64,000 bases of DNA, from assembly GCA_963761005.1 (NCBI GenBank), contig CAVXFK010000008.1, forward strand, positions 434,001 to 498,000. Direction: 5' to 3'. The notes beneath the pieces were generated by a model. The model did no database searches. It was given only the letters and a program-made list of their open reading frames with translations, and was not told the DNA's origin. Made by a program: the position numbers and the translations under genes. Positions 39,171-46,525 of the stretch are shown here, one piece after another. The stretch's first letter is position 1, and the number at the start of each line of letters is the position of its first letter. The DNA is from DASWJZ01 sp963761005. Its GTDB lineage: Bacteria; Pseudomonadota; Alphaproteobacteria; Rhizobiales; Afifellaceae.

Positions 39171-39309
39171 CGCCCCTCGTTCCCGCGGTTTCCGGCAGCG
39201 CCTCCGCATAAGGGCGGCGCGACCGGATCGAGCCTCGTTCCTGCCTGGAAAACGCGCCCCTCCGCTGTTTCCGGGGGCTTTCCGCGCAGACGCGACCGGG
39301 CTCATCGGC

Positions 39310-39350
39310 CGGGATAGTATGGAGTATCATGGGATTTTATGGGTGGTCAA
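39310..39350 (-). promoter_or_regulatory. dcw promoter with phased MraZ boxes
   Basis: On the plus strand, CGGG, TGGA, TGGG and TGGG occur at 39310, 39320, 39330 and 39340, spaced exactly 10 bases, matching the repeated TGGG-type boxes bound by MraZ rings. On the minus strand a -35-like TTGACC (39350-39345) and -10-like GATACT (39328-39323), spacer 16, overlap the boxes. Binding would block the promoter, consistent with autorepression. The distance to the mraZ ATG is about 140 bases. The rest of the 366-base gap up to 39536 shows no gene. Confidence 0.65.
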
Positions 39351-39536
39351 TGGAACACCGTGGCGACGGGCGCATGGCGGCCTGACCGGGCGGAAACGAG
39401 CGAAGCATCGGAAGAGAGTGGGCGAACAGGGTAAACGCGGCGTAAGCGAATCCGCCTAAATCCCTTCCGCGGCCCTGAATTTCGGGGCTTTGCGCCGGCC
39501 CTTTTCACCCCGCGGCGACGCAGCTAGGGAAAGCAC

Positions 39537-40241
39537 ATGGGAATTTTCTCGCGCATCGCGGCAACGATGGCGGGCGGCGCGGGCCGGGTCGGCGCGGCGA
39601 TGTCGGGGCTCCGCGCGATGCTCGCCGGCATCACCAACGCGGAGCTCCGCCGCGAGGCGGCTTTTGCCATCGCCATGATCGCGCTCTCCGCCAAAATGGC
39701 GAAGGCCGACGGCGTGGTGAGCCGCTCGGAGGTCGACGCCTTTTGCCGCATCTTCGCGATCCCGCCCGGCGAGGAGCGCAACGTCAGCCGCGTCTACAAC
39801 CTGGCGAAACGCGACGTCGCCGGCTTCGACGCCTATGCGCGCGATGTTGCGCGACGTTTCGCCGACGAGCCGGCGATGCTCGAAGCCGTGCTCGACGGGC
39901 TCTTCGACATCGCCCGTGCCGACGGCGCGGTGCACGAGCGCGAGATCGAATATCTTGCGGAGGTGGCGCGCATCTTCGGCTTCGACGAACGCACGTTCCA
40001 GACGATCCGCGCCCGGCATGCCTTCGACGAAGGTGCCGACCCTTACGTCGTGCTCGGCGCCGACCGCTCATGGGACTATCAGCGCCTCCGCCGCCACTAT
40101 CGCCAGCTCGTCTCGGAGAACCATCCCGACCGGCTGATGGCGCACGGCGTGCCGCCGGAGTTTGCACGCATCGCCAACGACCGCCTCGCCGCCATCAACG
40201 CCGCCTGGGATCAGATCGAGCGCATGCGGGTGAATGCATGA
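39537..40241 (+). CDS. TerB/DnaJ-domain protein (DjlA-like)
   Basis: Protein of 234 residues. Residues 30-150 resemble the TerB-like helical domain, with two repeats each centred on an acidic loop (AKMAKADGVVSRSEVDAF and IARADGAVHEREIEYL). The C-terminal 65 residues are a J-domain with the essential HPD in LVSENHPDRLM, expected to stimulate a DnaK-type chaperone. E. coli DjlA has an N-terminal membrane segment; here the N-terminus is only mildly hydrophobic. The stop overlaps the start of the amidase gene by four bases, so the two are probably co-expressed. Confidence 0.82.
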   Translation: MGIFSRIAATMAGGAGRVGAAMSGLRAMLAGITNAELRREAAFAIAMIALSAKMAKADGVVSRSEVDAFCRIFAIPPGEERNVSRVYNLAKRDVAGFDAYARDVARRFADEPAMLEAVLDGLFDIARADGAVHEREIEYLAEVARIFGFDERTFQTIRARHAFDEGADPYVVLGADRSWDYQRLRRHYRQLVSENHPDRLMAHGVPPEFARIANDRLAAINAAWDQIERMRVNA

Positions 40242-40972
40242 GCGCGCTTGAGATCGAAACGCGCCCCTCGCCCAATCACGGCGAGCGGAAGGACGGGCCG
40301 ATCGACATCCTGCTTCTCCACTACACCGGCATGCCGGACGACGAGCAGGCGCTGGCGTGGCTTCGCGATCCGAGAGGCCAGGTCTCGTCGCACTACTTCG
40401 TGCATCAGGACGGGCGCGTGCTCTTGCTGGTGCCCGAGGAGCGGCGCGCCTGGCACGCCGGCGAAGCGCGCTGGGGCACGGCAAGCGACATCAACTCACG
40501 CTCGATAGGGATCGAGATCGCCAACGGCGGACACCCCGCCGGCTTGCCGGGCTTTCCCGACGCGCAGATCGAAGCGCTGATCACGCTCTGCCGCGGGATC
40601 CTTTCGCGGAATCCGATCCCACCGCATCGCGTGCTCGCGCATTCGGACGTATCGCCGGGCCGGAAGCTCGATCCGGGCGAGCGCTTTCCTTGGGCGCGGC
40701 TCGCTGCGGCCGGTGTCGGACATTTCGTCGAGCCGGTCGCGATCGGCGACGGGCGCTTCTTCCAGAAGGGCGACCAGGGCGCAGCCGTCGAGGCGCTGCA
40801 GGCGATGCTCGCGCTCTACGGCTACGGCATCGACGTCAGCGGCGCGTTCGACCAGCGCACGGAAAACGTCGTCGCCGCTTTCCAGAGCCATTTCCGTCCG
40901 GCGCGCGTCGACGGCGTCGCCGACCGCTCCACCATCGAGACGCTCAAGGCGCTGCTCGAAGCGCTGCCTTAA
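40238..40972 (+). CDS. N-acetylmuramoyl-L-alanine amidase with peptidoglycan-binding domain
   Basis: Protein of 244 residues of the AmpD/AmiD zinc amidase family (amidase_2). The zinc histidine is in DILLLHYTGMPD, the second in the AHSDVSPGRKLDPGERF region, and the catalytic region includes VSSHYFVHQDGRV and SRSIGIEIANGG. A C-terminal peptidoglycan-binding domain (QKGDQGAAVEALQAMLALYG) makes it AmiD-like. No signal peptide is visible, as for AmpD, so it may recycle anhydro-muropeptides in the cytoplasm. It overlaps the DjlA-like gene. Confidence 0.88.
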   Translation: MSALEIETRPSPNHGERKDGPIDILLLHYTGMPDDEQALAWLRDPRGQVSSHYFVHQDGRVLLLVPEERRAWHAGEARWGTASDINSRSIGIEIANGGHPAGLPGFPDAQIEALITLCRGILSRNPIPPHRVLAHSDVSPGRKLDPGERFPWARLAAAGVGHFVEPVAIGDGRFFQKGDQGAAVEALQAMLALYGYGIDVSGAFDQRTENVVAAFQSHFRPARVDGVADRSTIETLKALLEALP

Positions 40973-40985
40973 TGCCAAACGGTGG

Positions 40986-41378
40986 CTATGGCGAGGGCAC
41001 TTCCCGCATTCTCTCGTGAGCCCGCGCGAGCTTGTCATCGAGGGTAACAAGCTCAACGCCGAGAGCACTCGCGAGCCATAGATAGCTCGCGTCGTACGCG
41101 GACAGTTTCATTTGCCGAGCGAGAACGACCGCTTCGGTCAAGTCTGTCGGCTCAAACTCGATCTCGAGTTCAAAGAAGCATAAGAATGCCTGCCGCAGGG
41201 CATCGCTCTCGCCTGGGTAGGCACGCATCTTCTTCACGCAGGCATTCGCAACTTCAAAGCCGAGCAGATCGGGAGCATGAAGTGATCTGCCTCGCAGACG
41301 CGACACGACCAACTCGCGCGTCAACTCGTCGAAGAGCAGCGCCACTATGGCGGAGGCATCAACGACCTTACCGGTCAC
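40986..41378 (-). CDS. vapC: VapC-type PIN-domain toxin
   Basis: PIN-domain ribonuclease of 130 residues. The acidic residues are where expected: VVDASAIVALLFDE at the N-terminus, FEVANACVKK in the middle, and SAYDASYLWLASAL plus VTLDDKLARA near the C-terminus. VapC toxins cleave tRNA or rRNA when released from their antitoxin. Its start lies inside the last codons of the upstream antitoxin gene, the classical arrangement. It is convergent with the amidase gene. Confidence 0.88.
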   Translation of the reverse strand: MTGKVVDASAIVALLFDELTRELVVSRLRGRSLHAPDLLGFEVANACVKKMRAYPGESDALRQAFLCFFELEIEFEPTDLTEAVVLARQMKLSAYDASYLWLASALGVELVTLDDKLARAHERMREVPSP

Positions 41379-41598
41379 GGTCTTTGCGGATCAGCGACGC
41401 CGCCTCGTCGCGGCGTCTCAGGCCGAGCGTACTCACCTTCCGAGCAACGTCGTCGACTGAGAGCCTTCTTGGCGTGCCTTCGACCGCCTCGTCGATCAGA
41501 GCGAGCAGCTCCCCCTGCAGCGACCTATGGTTCCCTTTCGCGCGCAGCTTCAGCCGCGCCACCTTGTCGTCGGGTACGTTCTTTATTGAAATATCCAT
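41368..41598 (-). CDS. FitA/VapB-type antitoxin
   Basis: Protein of 76 residues with an N-terminal ribbon-helix-helix of FitA type: ISIKNVPDDKVARLKLRAKG followed by NHRSLQGELLALIDEAVEG. The C-terminal half would wrap around and inhibit the toxin. It is upstream of vapC and overlaps it by 11 bases, so the pair is translationally coupled and presumably autoregulated. Confidence 0.85.
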   Translation of the reverse strand: MDISIKNVPDDKVARLKLRAKGNHRSLQGELLALIDEAVEGTPRRLSVDDVARKVSTLGLRRRDEAASLIRKDRDR

Positions 41599-41667
41599 TC
41601 GCTCACCGTGGCTCCAATAAGCGGCAATATTGAAGCATAAATGGAGCGTCTCCGCTACCGGAAAAGA

Positions 41668-42112
41668 GGCGCCAGCCGGCCTGTAAGCCGGGTTCTGTAA
41701 GGCCGCTGACCGTAATCAGCGGCGCGACGGCCATTCATCTGGAGCGGCGGTTACCCGTCGCTTCGCGCGACCGACCCGGATAGCTGGCCTGGATGAGGCT
41801 GGGCCCGATCCGAAGATCGAAGCCCGCGCTATCCCTTCTTGGTCTTGCTCCCGGTGGGGTTTGCCGTGCCGTCCCCGTTGCCGGGTCCGCGGTGGGCTCT
41901 TACCCCACCCTTTCACCCTTCCCCGCCTTCATCTCTTTCCGCGCGAGGCGGCCCTTTAGGGGCCTTCCCGCGATACGAAGGCGGGCGGTTTGCTTTCTGT
42001 GGCACTTTCCCTGGGGTCACCCCCGCCGGGCGTTACCCGGCACCGTCCATCCATGGAGCCCGGACTTTCCTCCCCGTCTTTCGACAAGGCGGCCGTCCGG
42101 CCGGCTGACGGG
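41668..42112 (-). ncRNA. rnpB: RNase P RNA, bacterial class A
   Basis: Catalytic RNA of RNase P, about 445 bases, transcribed leftward. Its 5' part contains the universal GGAAAGTCCGGGCTCC (plus-strand complement at 42055-42070) and its 3' part the conserved ACAGAACCCGGCTTAC. Helix P1 forms between 42110-42099 and 41681-41670 (CGUCAGCCGGCC with GGCCGGCUGGCG, one G-U pair), which fixes the ends to within a few bases. It lies between the toxin-antitoxin pair and the flavin reductase gene. Confidence 0.93.
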
Positions 42113-42164
42113 AGAGAGGTGGCATTGGCGGTGTTGAAAATCAACTAACGCCAGCGCCACCTCG

Positions 42165-42920
42165 TCAGCCGCCGTAACGCTCGGTGCGGATGATCTCAGA
42201 TGTGACGCCCGCGTCGATCGCGGCACCCGTCGCCGCTTCGACGAACGGATTTGAGCCGCAGACGAAGACGCCGCGCGGCGGTTCCGGCAGTCGTGCGAGC
42301 AGCTCCGCAAGCATCGCCGCGTCGACCCTGCGCGAATAGTCGCCGGCGCGGAAAGTCTCCTCGCGTGTAAGCGCGAGCGCGAGCGAGAAGCCGTCGCGCT
42401 TTGCATCGAGCGCGAGAAGCTCCTCGCGATAGAGAAGCTCCTCGCGCGTGCGCGCGGAAAGAAGAAGCAGCATCGGCGCTGCCGACCGTCGCGCCGCGCG
42501 ATGGCGGATCATCGCCATCAGCGGAACGAGCCCGGAGCCGCCGCCGAGCAGCAGGATCGGTCCGCCCTCCCCGACCGACCAGACGAAGTGTCCGCCGATC
42601 GGTCCGCGCAGCTCGATCGTATCGCCGACCTCCGCGACATCGTGAAAGAAGGGCGAAACCTCGCCGTCATCGAGGCGCTCGATCGCGAGCTCGAAGGTCG
42701 CGCCGTCCTCCGGCGCTGAGGCGATCGAATAGGAGCGCTCCACCTGGTAGCCGTCGGGCGCGGTCAGGCGCACGTCGACATGCTGCCCGGCGCGAAAGGT
42801 GAACGGATGTGTCGGCTCGAAGACAAAGCTCTTGATGCGCGGCGTCTCCGGAACGATCCGGACGATCTTTGCTTCTTGCCAGCGGATCGGCGCTTCAGTC
42901 GCCGGTGAAGCGCTGCTCAC
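42165..42920 (-). CDS. FAD/NAD(P)H oxidoreductase (ferredoxin-reductase type)
   Basis: Flavin reductase of 251 residues without an iron-sulfur domain. The N-terminal FAD-binding barrel has the flavin motif VERSYSIASAP. The NAD(P) domain has LLLGGGSGLVPLMAMIRH and ends in the family-typical FVCGSNPFVEAA and TERYGG. It overlaps the molybdopterin oxidoreductase gene by 26 bases and is translated just after it, which suggests that it supplies electrons from NAD(P)H to that enzyme. No membrane segments are visible. Confidence 0.85.
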   Translation of the reverse strand: MSSASPATEAPIRWQEAKIVRIVPETPRIKSFVFEPTHPFTFRAGQHVDVRLTAPDGYQVERSYSIASAPEDGATFELAIERLDDGEVSPFFHDVAEVGDTIELRGPIGGHFVWSVGEGGPILLLGGGSGLVPLMAMIRHRAARRSAAPMLLLLSARTREELLYREELLALDAKRDGFSLALALTREETFRAGDYSRRVDAAMLAELLARLPEPPRGVFVCGSNPFVEAATGAAIDAGVTSEIIRTERYGG

Positions 42921-43500
42921 GCCAGGGGTCGCCGTAGATGTGATAGCCGCGAAGCTCCCAGAAGCCGGGCTCGTCCTCCTTCGTGAACTGCAGGCCGTTC
43001 ACCCATTTCGCCGACTTCCAGAAATAGAGATGCGGAACGAGCAGCCGCGCCGGTCCGCCGTGCTCGGGGTGCAGTGGCTCGCCAGCGTATTTCAGAGCCA
43101 CCATCGCCTTGCCCTCGACGAGATCGGCGACCGGCACGTTGGTGGAATAGCCATCGAAGCTGTGCGCCAGCGTGAAGCTCGTCGGCGGCGCGATGCCGGC
43201 TTCCGCGAAGATGTCGTCGATGAGAACGCCCTCCCACGGCGTGTTGAACTTCGACCATTTGGTCACGCAGTGGATGTCGCGCGTCATCTTCGACTGCGGC
43301 AGCGCGTTGAACTCCGCCCAGCTCCATTTCATGACCGGCTTCGGGCCGTCCTTCAGCGTGAACGACCAGTCGTCGGTGTTTACGCGCGGCGTCGGGCCGG
43401 CGGAGAGAACGGGAAAGTTTTGCTCCAGATACTGGCCGGGCGGCAGGCGCTCGGCGATCTCTGGCGGACGCTCACGGCCGATGAAGCCACGGGTGACCAT
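42895..43500 (-). CDS. Molybdopterin-dependent oxidoreductase (sulfite oxidase fold, MsrP-like)
   Basis: Protein of 201 residues formed almost entirely of the molybdopterin-binding domain of the sulfite oxidase family. The Mo-ligating cysteine is in MTRDIHCVTKWSKFNTPWEG. HSFDGYSTNVPVADLVEGK and the C-terminal KWVNGLQFTKEDEPGFWE are typical. Unlike MsrP/YedY it has no Tat signal peptide, and unlike SorA it has no heme domain. The 26-base overlap with a flavin reductase suggests a soluble two-component reductase. The substrate (a sulfoxide, sulfite or an N-oxide) is unknown. Confidence 0.85.
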   Translation of the reverse strand: MVTRGFIGRERPPEIAERLPPGQYLEQNFPVLSAGPTPRVNTDDWSFTLKDGPKPVMKWSWAEFNALPQSKMTRDIHCVTKWSKFNTPWEGVLIDDIFAEAGIAPPTSFTLAHSFDGYSTNVPVADLVEGKAMVALKYAGEPLHPEHGGPARLLVPHLYFWKSAKWVNGLQFTKEDEPGFWELRGYHIYGDPWREQRFTGD

Positions 43501-43586
43501 TCCATTCCTCCGGGATATCCGCCGCCCACCTTCGAACAGGAAGCAGATACACGTCCGCGCTCCGCCGATCCAGTTGGGGGCCGGGT

Positions 43587-44396
43587 TCAGTCCTTCACTT
43601 CGTCGGTGACGACCTTGAAACCCGCGAGCGTGTTCGGGCCGAAGCTGGTGGTGATGGCGACATCGGTCGCGTCGCGCCCGCGCGCCATCAGGATGCGGCC
43701 GATCCTCGGCGTGTTGTTGCGCGCGTCGAAAGTATACCAGCGACCGTCGAGGAACGCCTCGAACCAGGCGGAGAAATCCATCGGGTTCGGATCGGGCGGC
43801 ACGCCGATATCACCGAGATAGCCGGTGCAATAGCGCGCCGGGATGTTCATGCAGCGGCAGAAGGCGACGGCGAGGTGCGCATAGTCGCGGCACACGCCCA
43901 CTTGCTCATGGTTCGCGCCCCAGGCGGTGCGCTGCGGATTGGCCTTCATGTAGTCGAAGGCAATGCGGTTTTTGGCGTAGTCGCAGATCGCCTGCACGCG
44001 CGCCCAACCCGGCGGCGTATTTCCGAACAGCTTCCAGGCGATGTCGGAGAGCGCGTCGGTCTCGCAGTAGCGGCTGCCCAGCAGGAAGACGATCACGTCC
44101 TCCGGCAGTTTCTCGATCGGCAGCTGCTGCGCATCCGCTGCGACGACATCCGGGAGGCCGGTGTCGCCGATCAGGAAATCGGCGCTGATCTTCAACCGCC
44201 CTGGCGGCGCGGTGATGCGCGTGCAGATGTTGCCGAAGCCGTCCTCGTAGTTGCTGGAGGAGATGTGCGGCTCGAACTTGATGCGATGCGGTGTCGAGAG
44301 ATCGGGAAAGCGCGAGGGATGGATCGAAAGAACGAGGAGCATCGGCGTCGGCTGCGGACACTCGTACTCGATCTCGTAGCCTGCACGGATCTGCAT
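43587..44396 (-). CDS. Transglutaminase-like cysteine peptidase family protein
   Basis: Protein of 269 residues with a transglutaminase core. The catalytic cysteine is in HEQVGVCRDYAHLAVAFCR, the histidine would be in the DFSAWFEAFLDGRWYTFDAR region (where the usual H is replaced by the text MDFSAWFEA), and the aspartate is in TFDARNN. An N-terminal beta domain precedes it. The apparent absence of histidine before the WFEAFL strand is worth noting, although related bacterial proteins share it. The ATG at 44396 has an AGGAG site. It follows another transglutaminase gene by nine bases. Confidence 0.8.
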   Translation of the reverse strand: MQIRAGYEIEYECPQPTPMLLVLSIHPSRFPDLSTPHRIKFEPHISSSNYEDGFGNICTRITAPPGRLKISADFLIGDTGLPDVVAADAQQLPIEKLPEDVIVFLLGSRYCETDALSDIAWKLFGNTPPGWARVQAICDYAKNRIAFDYMKANPQRTAWGANHEQVGVCRDYAHLAVAFCRCMNIPARYCTGYLGDIGVPPDPNPMDFSAWFEAFLDGRWYTFDARNNTPRIGRILMARGRDATDVAITTSFGPNTLAGFKVVTDEVKD

Positions 44397-44404
44397 TGGT
44401 CTCC

Positions 44405-45316
44405 TTAAGCGCGAAGGCCCTCGACAAGTTCCGCTTCGCCGGAGTCTTCGAGCGTCACCTTCACTACCACATCCATCCCGAGATCGTCGGACGGGAAACC
44501 GGAATAGGAGCCGTAAAGCGGCAGCGCCTCGCTCGGCTCGCGCGCGACGGCGATGCGGATCAGGCCTTCGTTGCCGAGAATAGCGTTTGTCGGATCGATG
44601 TCGATCCAGCCGGCACCCGGCAGATAGACCTGCACCCAGGCGTGCGTCGAGCCACCGCCGTGCACATCGTGGCTGTCGCGCTCCGGCACGTAAAGATAGC
44701 CGGAGACGAAGCGCGCCGGGAGCCCGAGCACGCGCAGCGCCTCGATCATCAGCTCGGTGAAATCGCGGCACGTGCCGGAGCCGCGCTGAAGCGTCTCCGC
44801 CGGTGTCTGGATGCCCTTCTCGTGGCGCCGCACATAGGTCAAACCGTGATGAATACCGCCGATCATCGCGGTCAGAAGCTCAAGCGTCGGTGTCGGCTCT
44901 CCGTCGCGGAGGAAACTCCGCGCCCATGCTTCGAGCGTGCCTTCGGCATCGCGATGGCGCGGTGTCAGATAGGGCCAGAGGTCGTCGATCTCGCTCTCGT
45001 CGAACGCGACGGGAAGGGAGAGCGCGCGATCGTCGATGTTGAAGCCGCTCGGATGCGAGCGCCAGAGCTCGACGCGGATGTTGCTTTCAAAAACGAGCGT
45101 GTCGTCGCGGCCGGTAAAGCGCGCGACGCCGACGCGGTTGCCAAGCGCGTCGTCGGAGAATTTCAGGCTTGCGGGCTCCGGCGTGATCTTCAGCGACGAG
45201 GAAAGCAGCCGCTGGTCATGCCCCTCGCGTGGGCTGAACATCATGCGATGCTCGCCGAACGCCACCGGCTGGCGGTAGCGGTAGGTGGTGACGTGGCGGA
45301 CGCTGTAGATCGGCAT
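44405..45316 (-). CDS. Transglutaminase family protein with N-terminal beta domain
   Basis: Protein of 303 residues. The N-terminal domain (SVRHVTTYRYRQPVAFGEHR) is the bacterial transglutaminase-like N region. The catalytic triad is complete: cysteine in LQRGSGTCRDFTELMIEAL, histidine in GGGSTHAWVQVYLPGAGWI and aspartate in IDIDPTNA. Members are thought to be peptidases or amide-bond-modifying enzymes. The ATG at 45316 is chosen because the conserved N-terminus starts there. It is the first gene of a two-gene set. In related genomes such pairs often travel with alpha-E and ATP-grasp genes, which are not seen here. Confidence 0.85.
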   Translation of the reverse strand: MPIYSVRHVTTYRYRQPVAFGEHRMMFSPREGHDQRLLSSSLKITPEPASLKFSDDALGNRVGVARFTGRDDTLVFESNIRVELWRSHPSGFNIDDRALSLPVAFDESEIDDLWPYLTPRHRDAEGTLEAWARSFLRDGEPTPTLELLTAMIGGIHHGLTYVRRHEKGIQTPAETLQRGSGTCRDFTELMIEALRVLGLPARFVSGYLYVPERDSHDVHGGGSTHAWVQVYLPGAGWIDIDPTNAILGNEGLIRIAVAREPSEALPLYGSYSGFPSDDLGMDVVVKVTLEDSGEAELVEGLRA

Positions 45317-45520
45317 TTTCGTGTCCGTTCCGGCGCGGGTCGAAGGCCGGAAAGCTCCGAGCGCCGGCCAGCCGACGCTTCCAAAGGCCTGTGACGACAG
45401 GCATTTTCGCCCAATTCGCTCCACGATCCTAGTGGAGCAAGAACCGAGCCAGAAGCGGCCAGAGATGGGGCGGAGGGGTTAGGGGTGCAAGGGGGGCGGC
45501 ATCCGTGCTTGGCGCGCGCT

Positions 45521-45580
45521 CCCCTCTCCCCTTGCGGGAGAGGGTGCCCCTTCGACTTGTCGAAGGGGCGGGTGAGGGGG
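45521..45580 (+). repeat. Palindromic intergenic repeat, left copy
   Basis: A 60-base element made of an outer stem (CCCCTCTCCC... GGTGAGGGGG), a CTTGCGGGAG segment and an inner hairpin CCCCTTCGAC-TTG-TCGAAGGGG. A second, inverted copy lies at 45940-46000 on the other side of the DUF559 pseudogene. The inner hairpin differs in sequence between the copies yet stays base-paired in both. Confidence 0.8.
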
Positions 45581-45591
45581 AACGTGAGACC

Positions 45592-45963
45592 ATGCCTCAA
45601 CATCGCGTAGCTGCCGAAAAGCGAGACTTCGCGAAGAAGCTTCGCCACGCGCAGACTTCGGTCGAAAAGGGGTTGTGGCGCGAGCTCCGCGACCGTCGGC
45701 TGGGAGGGTGGTAGTTCCGCCGTCAAGTTCCGATAGAGGGCTACATTGCCGACTTCGTCTGCCTCGGCGCCCGACTCATCGTGGAGGTCGATGGGCCGGT
45801 GCACCGCGAGCCCGAACAGCAGTTGAAGGACGCCGAGCGCGATGCTGCTCTCGCGCGGCATGGCTTTCAAACACTGCGTTTCGACGCCGAGACCGCTATC
45901 GCAAAAATAGTCGCTGCGATTGGTAAGCGCTTGGCCAATCCCCCTCACCCGACCCCTGGCTAA
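45592..45963 (+). pseudogene. DUF559 (Vsr-like endonuclease fold) gene with in-frame stop
   Basis: The frame from the ATG at 45592 encodes a typical DUF559 protein of about 123 residues. The N-terminal helix reads EKGLWRELRDRRLGGW. A TAG at 45712-45714 interrupts it, and the same frame continues as FRRQVPIEGYIADFVCLGAR then LIVEVDGPVHREPEQQ. DUF559 proteins normally have lysine (AAG) between GG-aromatic and FRRQ, so a single A-to-T change explains the stop. The fold is related to very-short-patch repair endonucleases; function is unknown. The last seven codons and the stop lie inside the right-hand palindromic repeat. No frame change is needed, so this is less likely than the indels elsewhere to be a sequencing artefact. 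Confidence 0.8.
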
Positions 45964-46000
45964 CGCCAGGGGCCACCCTCTCCCGCAAGGGGAGAGGGGG
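45940..46000 (-). repeat. Palindromic intergenic repeat, right copy (inverted)
   Basis: Reverse-orientation copy of the 45521-45580 element. On the minus strand it reads CCCCTCTCCCCTTGCGGGAG, then an inner hairpin CCCCTGGCG-TTA-CGCCAGGGG, then CGGGTGAGGGGG. It contains the DUF559 stop codon (45961-45963) and ends eight bases before the msrB stop, so it probably also serves as a transcription barrier between the two. Confidence 0.8.
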
Positions 46001-46007
46001 GACGCAC

Positions 46008-46460
46008 TCAGTTCGCCTTCTCAAACTCCATCGCCGCCGAGTTCATGCAGTATCTCTTCCCCGTCGGCGGGGGGCCGTCGGGGAACACATGGCCCAAGTG
46101 GCTGTCGCAGCGGGCGCAGCGGATTTCGGTGCGGGCCATGCCGTGCGAGCGGTCGACGAGCTCGCGGATGTGGCCGTTGTCGAAGGGCTGATAGAAGCTC
46201 GGCCAGCCCGTGCCGGACTCGAACTTCTCGCCGGAGCGGAAGAGCGGCAGGGCGCAGAGGCGGCAGACGTAGTTCCCCTTCTCCTTGTTATCGAGCAGCG
46301 CGCCGCAGAACGGCCGCTCCGTGCCGTGGTCGAGCAGGATGTGGCGCTCTTCCGGCGTGAGCTTCTCAGCAAGCCGGTCGACCTCGGCGGCGGACAGCGG
46401 CCCGAGATCATAGCCGGAGGCGGAGGTCTTCACGTTCGAGTTCGCGGCTGTCTCAGACAT
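46008..46460 (-). CDS. msrB: Peptide-methionine (R)-S-oxide reductase
   Basis: MsrB of 150 residues, which repairs the R form of methionine sulfoxide with thioredoxin. The zinc CxxC pairs are in YVCRLCALPLF and RCARCDSHLGH. The substrate-binding segment is ESGTGWPSFYQPFD. The catalytic cysteine is in KRYCMNSAAMEF. Length and motifs are normal and no signal peptide is present. Confidence 0.95.
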   Translation of the reverse strand: MSETAANSNVKTSASGYDLGPLSAAEVDRLAEKLTPEERHILLDHGTERPFCGALLDNKEKGNYVCRLCALPLFRSGEKFESGTGWPSFYQPFDNGHIRELVDRSHGMARTEIRCARCDSHLGHVFPDGPPPTGKRYCMNSAAMEFEKAN

Positions 46461-46525
46461 CGGGCGACTCCATGTGGCGGGGGTGGCCAGAATATAGGGA
46501 TTGGGCGAGGCGAAGGCTACGCGCC

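Noticed and set aside
37545..39305. A 586-residue open frame joining MraZ to RsmH as an apparent fusion protein
   Set aside because: The middle 65 residues have no MraZ or RsmH character, while the true MraZ C-terminus and the true RsmH start are both present in the expected frames with a four-base overlap. One extra base near 38885 explains the fusion.
43587..44771. A longer start (394 residues) for the second transglutaminase
   Set aside because: The extra 125 residues overlap the upstream transglutaminase in another frame. The ATG at 44396 has an AGGAG site and begins the conserved domain.
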